Shown piece by piece: positions 55,815-64,000 of a stretch of 64,000 bases of DNA. How positions within the stretch are numbered: position 1 is the first letter of the stretch; every line of letters starts with the position of its first letter. The notes beneath the pieces are model-generated. The model did no database searches. It was not told the origin of the DNA and was given only the letters and a program-made list of their open reading frames with translations. Both the position numbers and the translations under genes were made by a program. The DNA comes from Symbiodinium natans (lineage: Eukaryota > Sar > Dinophyceae > Suessiales > Symbiodiniaceae), in NCBI GenBank assembly GCA_905221605.1, contig CAJNDS010002535.1, positions 964,001-1,028,000 of the forward strand. The letters run 5' to 3'.

Positions 55815-57016
55815 ATGGCGCTGATTGATTCGGAAGCTTCCCTTCGGCAACGCTGTGTGCAGGTTGCTGGTGACGATTCGCTGGCCACGGCTCTAGCTGC
55901 CCAGGGCGTCACGACCTTCAGGCAGCTCCTCCTGGCGACGCAGAAGTGACTACAATTGCAGCCACCCTCTATGGCCAAGACCCTCCAAGCATTGGACAGA
56001 TTGCAAATGTCCGGATGCTCCTGTTTGAAAGCGCCACGTTGGTGGTTGCTTTTCTCAAAGCCCAAGCCACCGTTGATGACGCCGACGTGACAGGCCGCAA
56101 GCTCCCTCATGTTGAAAAGCAAGCCCGCCTGGATGACCAAAAGAGGCGCCTGTCTGGTGTCTTGATTGAGGGCGAGCTGCAGCCAAGTTACGCTCTCATT
56201 GACGCTTGCTCTCTCATCGTGGACAGCAACTCCATCACTTGGCTGGCCCCTTCGAAGTGCACAAAGAGAGACTCTGAAGTTCAGCTCTTGGGTAAGGAGA
56301 AGACCTCGCTCGTGCAAGTCGAGTCCGGTGCTTTGAAGCTGAGTGCCTCGCAGAGGATCCCAGATGCAGACACGAGCTCGGCCATCCAACTTTTGTACTG
56401 CTTGCAACGGCGCGGTCTGGCCCTGGACCAGTGTTCCCTCGTGTCGTGGACCGGCCATGAGTTCTACGTCCATTCGCTCATGGCGTACCTCCATGCGGAG
56501 CCCGCGGTGGGGACTGGGCGTGTCTCGGTTGCGCAGGTGATTCGTGCTGATCGTGAAGCCTGGACCATTATGAGTCGCGAGATCACCGGGTCGGTCTCTG
56601 CGCGTGATGGGAACAATCAGTTGGTCATGGAAGCTGCCCTGAAGAAGTTGGTCAGTGATCCCCGCGTTGTCATCCACCTTTTGGCCCCCCCCGTGCGGAG
56701 CCAATCAAGCCGGTCAAAACCTCTGAGCAATCGCGCGCCTCTCCCCCCCCCACGCCCACACCCTGCCAGTGAGGGTAAGGGTCGCAAGCGCAAGCGCAAG
56801 CGCGCCTCGGCCAGCCTGCCCGAGAGCCTCAAGGGTTGCAAGTGCCGCATTAAGGAGGGTCCTGTTTGCTGGAGTTTCAATCTTGAGGGTGGCTGTAGCC
56901 TCGAAACGAAGGCCGGTAAGCCGGCTCCCCGATGCATCAAGGGCTTTCACGTCTGTGCTCATTGTCATCGTCCCGGGCACAGTTTTGTTGTTTGCCGCAC
57001 AAAAAACCGAGAGTGA
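55815..57016 (+). pseudogene. Gag-like protein with zinc knuckle (YR element), one frameshift
   Basis: ATG at 55815 (MALIDSEASLRQRC...GVTTFRQLLLATQK), shifting frame at about 55946 into VRMLLFESATLVVAFLKAQ and LSGVLIEGELQPSYALIDA. The C-terminus is Lys/Arg-rich with a C-rich segment (CKCRIKEGPVCWSFNLEGGC) and zinc knuckle CAHCHRPGHSFVVC (C-x2-C-x4-H-x4-C, about 56950-56995). Matches the minus-strand copy at 5413-6587 plus 16029-16039 block by block. Likely role: nucleocapsid protein. The stretch 55421-55814 between recombinase and this ORF has no clear feature. Confidence 0.65.
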
Positions 57017-57148
57017 CGCGTTACCGCCCCACCCCCCTCGCTGGAGGCGAGAGGTGGGGAGCTGGAGGAGCCGCCCGAAGGACGCACCCTTCCTGCAGCA
57101 CCTCCTACAGAGCTGCCTTGCTCTAGTCAGCCAAGAGCTGTTTCAGTT

Positions 57149-57604
57149 TTGACACTAGGATCCGATCAGGCCCCGCCGCATGCTGTTCCTGGTGAGTCGC
57201 ATGATGCTGAGGCCCTTGCTGTTCGGGTCGCTGCCGACGGTTCTTCGCGAGCCGCCTTGGTTGAACTTTTTGACATGTTGCCCCATTCCCCTTCGAAGCG
57301 AGGTGCTAGTACAGCTTTCGGTGCCGGTGCCTTTGTTCATGGGGCTCAGTTGGGATTGCTGCGCAATACCCATATTTTTCCCAATTCAGTGCGTGCTTTC
57401 TGCCGAGCCATCCGTCGTCTGGCTCCAGGGTTGCCATTCACCAGTTTCATGATCTTCGATGGGTCTTCTGACCTCCCACATAGGGATCTGAACAATCTTC
57501 CTGGTGTGCCGAATGTTGTCTTGGCGCTCAGTGACTTCCGCCAGGGTCAGTTGTGGGTGCAGGGTCGGGGTTCTGAGCCTTTTCGGGTTGGTAATCACTG
57601 CTCT
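57149..57604 (+). pseudogene. 2OG-Fe(II) oxygenase-like domain, N-terminal half
   Basis: The frame contains FTSFMIFDGSSDLPHRDLNN followed by VPNVVLALSDFRQGQLWVQG. The H-x-D pair (His 57479-57481, Asp 57485-57487) and the following GGxLW-like strand match the double-stranded beta-helix of 2-oxoglutarate/iron oxygenases (AlkB/prolyl-hydroxylase/TET-JBP superfamily). The rest of the domain lies in the next frame (57604 onwards), so a frameshift at about 57595-57605 breaks it here. Substrate unknown; demethylation or oxidation of nucleic-acid bases is an inference from the neighbouring methyltransferase-like domain. It is absent from the minus-strand relic. Confidence 0.55.
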
Positions 57605-59844
57605 ATGGTGGCGTTGTTGATTGGCGCAAGCACGCCATCATTTTTGACGCGCGTAAGTGGCATTACGCTTTGCCGAGCCGTGGGCGGCGCGTTGTTGTCG
57701 CTGCTTACTGTGTTCGCGATGTCCCTTCCTTGTCACCAGCTGACAGATTCCTGTTGCAAGACCTCGGCTTTGCCTTGCCCCAGGATTCCTCCCTCCCAGG
57801 TCCGCCCGAACCCCTAGGTGCTGCCCCAGGGTCGGTTCCCGTGGACCCTGCGCGGCTAGGTAATCCCGAACCCCCCCTTGTGCCTGCGCTGACCATTCAC
57901 GACGCAGCTCTGGGTTCCTCTGCCCTCTTAGGTGCTGCCCCAGGGTTGGTTCCCGTGGACCCTGTGCGGCTAGGTAAGCCCTCTAAACCTCCAGGATCTT
58001 CTGCTGCCTCACGGCCGCTGCATGAGGCCCTCATCTTGGAAATCTGCGCGGGTAGCGCTGTGCTATCCAAGGCCTGCCGGAAAGCAGGCATGCACTCCTT
58101 GCCTGTGGACATAACCAAGCTGCGAGCCTCTGGAATCAAGATTCTCACACTTGATCTCACGCAGCCGGGTCAGCTTCGTTCTTTGTTGCATCTTCTGCGC
58201 CGAGAGGCACGCAGGATTCTCCTGCTTTGGGTGGCGCCGCCGTATGGCGCGGCGTCCCGAGCGCGAGCAAGGCGCTTACCTGCTCTTGAGAAACACGGCT
58301 TCCGGATTCCCCGGCCTTTGCGTGATGCCGCTCGCCCAGATGCGGTTGATGGCCTTCAGGGTTCTGATAAAGTCCAAGTGGAAGTTGCTAATATTCTCTA
58401 TGAGCACATCACTTGCCTCGTCCTCGAGGCGCTGGACCTTTCCGTGCCAGTCGCCATCGAAAACCCCAGCAATAGTTGGTACTGGGAAACCTCAGCCTTC
58501 GCTCCCCTTCTCCAGCGAAGCGAAGCTGTTTGGGTATCTTTTCATAATTGCTGTCACGGAGGCAAGCGCCCGAAAGCCACCTCCTTGTGGACCACCTGGT
58601 TGCCCTTGCTCTCGCTTCAAGCCACTTGTGACAATTCCCATGAGCATTTGCCTTGGACGCCTCACAACCGGCGTGGCCTTCATTTCCCATCCCATGATGA
58701 GGCCTCCTATCCCGCTTTGCTCTGCTTCCGCCTTGCGTCCCTCCTGCGTGAACATGCCTTGGCCACTGGTTTCCATGAGGTCAACGTGCTGAGAGATCAC
58801 CTGGCGGTGCAGCCCCCTTTAGCCGCGCGTGTTGCCCTTGGGGCTCTGCCGCGTGGTGCAAAGGCTCGCCCCTTGGTTGCCGAGTTCGGTTCCTCCGTCT
58901 GGTTCGCTGTGCCTCTTGGGGACTTTCAGGAGGCTGCTTTCCTTTTGCGTTTTCCCAAGGGCGCCAGGATTACCTCTCGGCTGGTGTTTCATGGGGGTAC
59001 AGAGCAAGCCGAGAAGTTTGTTGAGAGCCACCCGCATTTGGTGAAGGAGCCAGGCGTTGATTGCGTCACATCATCATTTGAAGCTCTTAGGCTAGGCATC
59101 CCTTCGGACCCGAAGAAGTTTGTGCAAAGAGCTGTTGCAGCGGGGCACCCAAAAGATTTGGCCAGATTGGTAGATGAAGTTGCCGACGCCGTCATAGAGG
59201 AGAACTTCGTGGGGTCGCCTTTTGAGTTGGCTTCGAAAAGGGTGAAGACGCTGAAGAGATGGATCGAGAGAGCGAAGGAGCCGAAAGAACGTGATCTCCA
59301 CAGGTCTCTCCCGCAGCATCTCAAAAGGATCTTGAAGGGAAAGCGGCTCTTGTTATGGCAGGAGATCAATGACGAGCTCGGTTTCCCTGACGTCGACTTG
59401 GTCAACGATGTGAAGAGAGGCTTCCCTCTTTCGGGCTGGCTTCCCCAAGGGAACATGTTCGAACCTAAAGTTCGAGTGCCCGATTTCGACACCACCACTT
59501 TGAAAGAGATGGCCAAAGGCTTGAACGAAGCCACTCTGGCTAAGATGGTGAGGAGGCAAGATCCCGAGATGGAGAGGGCCACCTGGAAGGAGACAGAAGA
59601 CGAGCTGAGCAGAGAGTGGATCTGGGAAGACTGTGGGCCCCTGCGAGACGACGTGAGTCTGGCTATGAGGTTCGGAATCCGTCAGGGTCCGAAAATCAGA
59701 GTCATAGATGATGCATCTTGCGGGGGGTTAAACTGCACGGTCGGCCTGGTAGAATCCTTCCAGGTACACTCCATCGATCGATTCGCTGCTCTAGACTTCA
59801 ATGTGCCCTGGAGCCACACCCAGTTGCATGGGAAGGGTGTTTGA
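57604..59844 (+). pseudogene. Oxygenase C-terminus, methyltransferase-like domain and RT N-terminus (YR element)
   Basis: The frame starts with VVDWRKHAIIFDARKWHYALPSRGRR-type sequence, giving the distal His (57661-57663) and Arg of the oxygenase about 58 residues after H-x-D. A Pro-rich linker holds a duplicated unit (LGAAPG.VPVDP.RLG at about 57813 and 57928). Methyltransferase-like part (58030-58760): LILEICAGSAVLSKACRKAG, WVAPPYGAASRAR (Tyr in place of the Cys kept in the minus copy) and AIENPSNSWYWE. RT N-terminal part from about 58860 to GPKIRVIDDASCGGLN; the frame closes at 59844, with RT continuing in other frames. Confidence 0.6.
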
Positions 59845-60400
59845 CCTCAAAAGCGCATATAAGCAGTTTGGCATCTGCGAGAAGGAAGAAGGACAGGGAC
59901 CTCGTGAGGTTAGCTGTGAATCGGCCTGGCCATGAAGCGCCCATGATCATGGGTTTGAACGCCCTTCCATTCGGGGCCGTGGGCTCGGTGGCGGCGTTCT
60001 TACGAATTAGTGTGAATCTTCACTATATCGGCATGATCGCTCTCCGGCTGTTGTGGTCGGCGTATTTTGACGACTTTGGGGTGGTCAGCAGAGATGAGCT
60101 TATTGACAACACTTCTTGGAGCGTCGAGACCTTGTTCGACCTTCTTGGCTTCTCCTATGCAAAAGAAGGAGTGAAAGCAGGTAGGTTCCAGAGGAAGTTC
60201 AAGATGTTGTGACTTAAGCAGCTTCCACCGTGGGGTGGTGGTCGTGGGCCACACACCTGAGAGGATTGATGAGCTGAAGGCGGAGATTGACGATATTCTT
60301 TCTGAGGGTCGCTTGGGCCGCAAGAGATCCGAGCGTCTACGGGGAAGGATGGTCTTCTTCGAGGCTTTGGCCGGGCTCCTGGTGCTGCAGTAAGATGCAT
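59718..60400 (+). pseudogene. Reverse transcriptase core, frameshifted (YR element)
   Basis: Motif A, GRVFDLKSAYKQFGI, is in one frame (about 59833-59875). Motif B region LNALPFGAVGSVAAFLRIS and motif C SAYFDDFGVVS (Asp-Asp near 60067) are in the next (59718-60212). The connection block GVVVVGHTPERIDELKAEIDDILSEG...RLRGRMVFFEALAG (60230-60390) is in a third. The F-D-D motif C and the R-x-x-E-L...LRGR connection are typical of DIRS-like RTs. At least two frameshifts mean it is inactive as it stands. Confidence 0.7.
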
Positions 60401-60470
60401 TGACCATGCGGCCAGAGAAGGCAGCACGGAGCACTCGCTCCCGTGGAGAGTCGTCGAATCCCTCCACAGT

Positions 60471-61880
60471 TTGCGTGACAGACTCGCGTCAGCCCTCCCG
60501 ATTGAGCTGAGCTTCAAATGTGATCGCACTTTCCTGCTATTCACTGATGGAGCCTGCGAAGGCTCGCCTAAGGTTGGTTCTGTGGGTGGTGTGTTGGTGG
60601 GTCTTCATGGTGCGCCGGTTTCATTCTTCAGTGAAACCGTCCCGGATGGCTTGATGTCAGTTTTCTCATCGTACTCACAGAACCCAATTTTTGAGCTTGA
60701 GCTTCTTCCCGTCCTCATCAGTTTCCTTGTTTGGGAGGAGTGGCTCCTGCACTCCCAGGTGGTCAGCTATTTGGATAATGACGGCGCTCGTCATGCCATT
60801 ATAGCTGCGACAGGAGGGAAAGATGCTGCGCAGGTCCTTGTTCGTCACATAGTGGAGATGGAGAATAGTGCCCTGCTGAAAGCTTGGTATGCTCGAGTTC
60901 CTACTGCATCCAACATTGCAGATGCCCCGAGCAAGTGCCACGAGCTGCTCAAGCCTAGGGTAGGGGTAGTTGTTTTATTCTCGCCATGGTTTCATGCCTG
61001 CTTTCTCATGGACATGGTTTTACGTGAACTCTTGTATGGACCTTTGCCGAGAAGCATGCCTGGACAGCATTCTGTGTTCGCAGGCTTTGCAGACTTACGC
61101 ACTTCAGTTTTCTGTGGGTGGCCGATTCGCGGCCCACGAAAGAAAGTCAACTGCTATGATGGTCACTCCTGCATGGGCTTCATGGCTCCAGGTGAGCTTG
61201 ATCTTTCGCGCATGTCATGCGAAGCAACGCTGAGCAACGGTCTTGCAGGTGGCTGGTGGAGACAGGAGGAAGTTGCAGTTTTCTTCTACCATCGCCTTCG
61301 AGCCTGCCGTCATTGTGGCACGTTTTCTTGCTGGCAGAATTATCCCAGGTTATTGATGTTTTGTCTCTTGGTGCTCTTCCATTGGAGCAGCATGATATGG
61401 TTCATTGAATATGTGGCGACATATGCAATGGTTTGTTCGCTCCTGCGCCCACATGTTGCGTGGGTTTGCCGGCCTGCTGCTTTTGGGGAAAATGAGGCGA
61501 GCTACGCGATGTGGCGAGCACCTGTAGTATCCCACTGGCAGTGGAGAGCCCTTGCACCATTCATGCTCCTACTACGGTTCTACCACTGGAGGCGGTTTTT
61601 CGTTGAGGTTTTATTTGGTGGTTCGCTGCAAGCAGGGATTCGTGGATGGGTATGCTGCTGCTACATCTCGGCCCCCTTTGGGGCGCCGAAAAACCTTTTC
61701 ATGGGCATGCGAGGCCGCGCAGTTTGGAGCGATGACTACTCCTATACATTGTTTGAGCTCGTCCCGGTCCCAAGTCCGGGAGCCATCTACTCCGAGTACA
61801 CTACAGCAGGACACTCAGATGGCTGGCATGAGGGTTTCCTCCGGGCCCCCCACGGAGGAGTGACCTTTACATCGTGCTGA
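60471..61880 (+). CDS. RNase H domain and long C-terminal extension (YR element)
   Basis: RNase H motifs: LLFTDGACEGSPKVGSVGG (Asp), FELELLPVLISFLVW (Glu), SYLDNDGARHAII (Asp) and VPTASNIADAPSK (Asp), all between 60530 and 60950. The remaining 310 residues are rich in Trp, Phe, Cys and hydrophobics (LMFCLLVLFHWSSMIWFIEYVATYAMV), possibly membrane-associated or simply an open frame beyond the domain. It is the last coding part of the element. Confidence 0.7.
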   Translation: MRDRLASALPIELSFKCDRTFLLFTDGACEGSPKVGSVGGVLVGLHGAPVSFFSETVPDGLMSVFSSYSQNPIFELELLPVLISFLVWEEWLLHSQVVSYLDNDGARHAIIAATGGKDAAQVLVRHIVEMENSALLKAWYARVPTASNIADAPSKCHELLKPRVGVVVLFSPWFHACFLMDMVLRELLYGPLPRSMPGQHSVFAGFADLRTSVFCGWPIRGPRKKVNCYDGHSCMGFMAPGELDLSRMSCEATLSNGLAGGWWRQEEVAVFFYHRLRACRHCGTFSCWQNYPRLLMFCLLVLFHWSSMIWFIEYVATYAMVCSLLRPHVAWVCRPAAFGENEASYAMWRAPVVSHWQWRALAPFMLLLRFYHWRRFFVEVLFGGSLQAGIRGWVCCCYISAPFGAPKNLFMGMRGRAVWSDDYSYTLFELVPVPSPGAIYSEYTTAGHSDGWHEGFLRAPHGGVTFTSC

Positions 61881-62052
61881 CAGCGCACGGCTTCCCTCGG
61901 GTGGGAAGATGGCGGGGGGCGCATGGCGCCGGACATCGTGCCGGTCTACGCATTGGTTTGGATGGGATGGGTGCTGACCTCTCGGCCCCTGCACTATCGT
62001 TTGCAATTTTGAAGACGCTGCGTCAAGTCATCCCCTGGCAGTGCTGTGGCTC

Positions 62053-62565
62053 ATGGTGAGTCAGAGCGAGAAAGCCGTGATGCTGCTGCAGCATATTTTG
62101 GTCTGACAGAGCAGGCCAGTGAGTTGGTGACGAGGATTCGCCTGTCACAACAGGGCAGTTTCTCTGCGAACGGGTGAAAGTGCTGTGGCTTTGTGGTGAG
62201 TAAGCGCGAGAAAGCCTGCTGCAGCTACCTTTGACGGTCTGGCCGTTTATTGGCTTGCGTGGGCACCCATTTTCAGAGAAGTTGAACATGCTCTTCTGGC
62301 TCCTCTGCAGTATGTTACGTGGTGGCAATGGTCTCGGTTATGCGTGAGGACCCCTTCTTCCTTGCTGCTGAGCACTTCTTGTTTGTTGTAGCACGCGATT
62401 GCTGTGCTCCTACAACCAGTACTCATTGCTGTGGTTCCTCTGCGTGTCTATGGGCGCTGTTGCTCTTGGTGAGTAAGTGCGAGAAAGCCTTTCTGCAGCA
62501 GCGTTCTACGTTGGTGTGGTTGGTTATGCTGCAACTCATGGTGAGTAAGTGCGAGAAAGCCGTTT
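62053..62565 (+). repeat. Four dispersed copies of a 21-bp motif in the YR element 3' region
   Basis: GTGAGTAAGTGCGAGAAAGC-type units at 62056-62076, 62198-62218, 62470-62490 and 62541-62561, each preceded by a GCTGTGGCTCATG-like run and followed by GCTGCAGC-like sequence. No gene in 61881-62759. Confidence 0.8.
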
Positions 62566-62759
62566 TGCTGCAGCTTTCTGCTACACTACGGACCTCCAGG
62601 GCTCGAGGCACCGTTGGTCGGCCCATGGTAGAGACTTGCGCAGTGCACAGTCTGCTTGCCTTCACAGTGAGCCAGCACTAGGGTCTCCTCTTCTTTAAGC
62701 CTGCCCAGTTGCTGGCTGCACAGCTCGTGAACCTTGTACATGGCATGTAGGCTTGACCA

Positions 62760-63094
62760 CCTGTCTAGCTGTAATATGCAGCTCCGCTGATGAGAGAGCG
62801 GTTTAGGGACAGGGTTGGGCATGATGTCCGGCGCGCCTAATGGCCGTATCCACAGTGATATGTTGCGCCCGCAGAATCACTGACTCAGTGAACGCGTTTG
62901 AATGAAAAAAGATGCCCCGAGCACCGCCTGTCTAGCTGTAATATGCAGCTCCGCTGATGAGAGAGCGGTTTAGGGACAGGGTTGGGCATGATGTCCGGCG
63001 CGCCTGATGGCCGTATCCACAGTGATATGTTGCGCCCGCAGAATCACTGACTCAGTGAACGCGTTTGAATGAAAAAAAGATGCCCCGAGCAGAG
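62760..63094 (+). repeat. 167-bp tandem duplication near the YR element 3' end
   Basis: Two near-identical copies (about 62760-62926 and 62927-63093) starting CCTGTCTAGCTGTAATATG and ending GATGCCCCGAGCA. Differences are a T/A-to-G change and one extra A. Confidence 0.92.
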
Positions 63095-63179
63095 GCGAGG
63101 TGCATCAGTTGCTTGCCGCCGGCTGCTCGAGGATGCAAGTCGATTGGGAGGGTATCACTCAACGTATCCTCAAAGACTT

Positions 63180-63303
63180 GGGGAGCGTGTCAGACGTTGT
63201 GTGATCTGCCCCACTGCGATTCAAGGAAAAGAGCAATGAATGAATGTCTCAAGGGATAATATTCAAGCAAATATATTCATGCGTTTTCATACAAGAGAAT
63301 AAG
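63180..63303 (+). repeat. Repeat B1 of the YR element
   Basis: 124 bp, same as B2 at 63460-63583 apart from one base (CTGCGATTC against CTGCGACTC). Its last AAG is the first AAG of A2. Confidence 0.92.
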
Positions 63304-63445
63304 CTAATACTCCTTTGAAAAAGGATGTTTGCTTTATTCTTGATGTATGAAGATTTTTCATGTGAGTGAAAAATCAGCATGAATATGTTTGCAGCATGCT
63401 TGTGGATGTGAGTTTTTCCAGGTCAAGCCGGGGAAAAACTTTTTC
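63301..63445 (+). repeat. Repeat A2 of the YR element
   Basis: 145 bp matching A1 without the spliced-leader insertion. Confidence 0.92.
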
Positions 63446-63459
63446 CCACCCGCCCACCC

Positions 63460-63583
63460 GGGGAGCGTGTCAGACGTTGTGTGATCTGCCCCACTGCGAC
63501 TCAAGGAAAAGAGCAATGAATGAATGTCTCAAGGGATAATATTCAAGCAAATATATTCATGCGTTTTCATACAAGAGAATAAG
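63460..63583 (+). repeat. Repeat B2 of the YR element (3' end)
   Basis: Second copy of B; ends ...AGAATAAG, after which cox1 sequence resumes. 14 bp (63446-63459) separate it from A2. Confidence 0.92.
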
Positions 63584-63632
63584 AATCCCAAACTTTCCAG
63601 ATTCTTTTAATTCCTGAAATTTCCTGTCATCC
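63580..63632 (+). pseudogene. cox1: Mitochondrial cox1 copy (NUMT), 3' part
   Basis: After the element, AGAATCCCAAACTTTCCAGA encodes RIPNFP and continues D-S-F-N-S-(TGA)-N-F-L-S-S, the cox1 C-terminal block that normally follows MPR. The TGA (63615-63617) stands at a Trp position. Homology fades after about 63632. Confidence 0.75.
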
Positions 63633-64000
63633 TGTTCCCTGTCGCTCCTTCGAAAGCTTGGAGAGCACCAGGGGCCCATTGAAGGGTTCGTAGAGGCTGC
63701 AGTCCCAGATGTTGTCCCTCTGCTGTGGCGACGGCATACTTCCGGCGGAGATCCCGATTGTCGACATTCTTCATTATGTAGCTGAAAATGCCTTGTCGTA
63801 GGTCTTGCTAAGGATCGACACCAAACAGGCGAAGTCATCCCGGACGTAGCTGAGCTCATCCACACATCCTGTTCCAAAAGGAAAGCATTGTGGGTGTTGA
63901 GCTTCTCAGCAAATTTGGCATCCGTCTCCTTCGGCCGTACCTTTCGTGGATCATTCTGTTTCGGCCGCGGGAAACCCACTTGGCTGAAAGGACGGAACTT
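63633..64000. other. No gene recognised
   Basis: Open frames on the minus strand have no motif I can name. Confidence 0.5.

Larger units (their letters stand above)
52120..63583 (+). mobile_element. Tyrosine-recombinase retroelement with split direct repeats (Ngaro/PAT-like ends)
   Basis: 11,464 bp inside cox1. Ends: A1 52120-52309; B1 63180-63303; A2 63301-63445; B2 63460-63583. This A1-ORFs-B1-A2-B2 plan is that of Ngaro/PAT-type DIRS elements, which integrate a circular cDNA by tyrosine recombinase without target duplication. A shared AAG core at both ends and the restored cox1 reading (ATGCCAAG/AAG/AATCCCA) define the insertion point. Coding order: unknown ORF, YR, gag-like with zinc knuckle, 2OG-oxygenase-like, methyltransferase-like, RT, RNase H. 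Several frameshifts make this copy non-autonomous, while B1/B2 differ at only one base seen. Confidence 0.82.

Noticed and set aside
62056-62561. Spaced repeats as a CRISPR array
   Set aside because: Spacings are uneven (142, 272 and 71 bp), repeats are degenerate, and the setting is a eukaryotic retroelement.

Overview
The window looks like nuclear DNA of a dinoflagellate, probably of the Symbiodinium type. The evidence is (i) relics of the dinoflagellate spliced leader (TAGCCATTTTGGCTCAAG at 52259-52276, and its 3' half at several element ends), (ii) a decayed dinoflagellate-style mitochondrial cox1 copy, (iii) interstitial TTTAGGG-type telomere repeats, and (iv) gene space filled with retroelements carrying long mixed-domain polyproteins. 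I see no ordinary housekeeping gene, no rRNA or tRNA gene and no CRISPR array.

Layout. 1-4924: degenerate sequence with telomere-like repeats, a 92-bp inverted repeat and one possible glycosyltransferase-92-like fragment on the minus strand. 4925-6587 plus 16029-17475: one old minus-strand tyrosine-recombinase (YR) retroelement relic (YR, gag-like protein with zinc knuckle, methyltransferase-like domain), split by a young copia element (copia 1, 6588-16028, identical 396-bp LTRs, TSD AAGAA). 17476-27268: copia 2, one uninterrupted 2665-aa gag-pol ORF, 5' LTR truncated. 27269-28241: a broken methyltransferase-like fragment. 28242-48065: copia 3 (537-bp LTRs, TSD TGGAT), which has taken two later insertions: a 925-bp intron-like TIR element in gag (30012-30936, 8-bp TSD) and an 8.8-kb LINE (38723-47531, 13-bp TSD) in its 3' LTR. 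48071-50883: no gene recognised. 50884-52119 plus 63580-63632: a cox1 NUMT cut by an 11.46-kb plus-strand YR retroelement (52120-63583).

The plus-strand YR element is the most striking object. It has A1-ORFs-B1-A2-B2 split direct repeats as in Ngaro/PAT-type DIRS elements, but its order is YR, gag-like/zinc knuckle, 2OG-Fe(II)-oxygenase-like, cytosine-methyltransferase-like, RT, RNase H. The minus-strand relic keeps the same YR, gag, methyltransferase order. Methyltransferase-like domains also form the C-termini of copia 1 and copia 3, so five such domains sit on different retroelements or fragments in 64 kb.

A second theme is the spliced leader. A near-complete leader is embedded in a duplicated segment of repeat A1; the LINE begins with the leader's 3' end; and all three copia LTR families carry (T)TTGGCTCAAG about 45-126 bp before the LTR end. 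This suggests that the genomic RNAs of these elements are trans-spliced before reverse transcription. Most element ORFs carry frameshifts or single TGA stops. Copia 2 (ORF) and copia 1 (apart from one +1 shift) are the best preserved.
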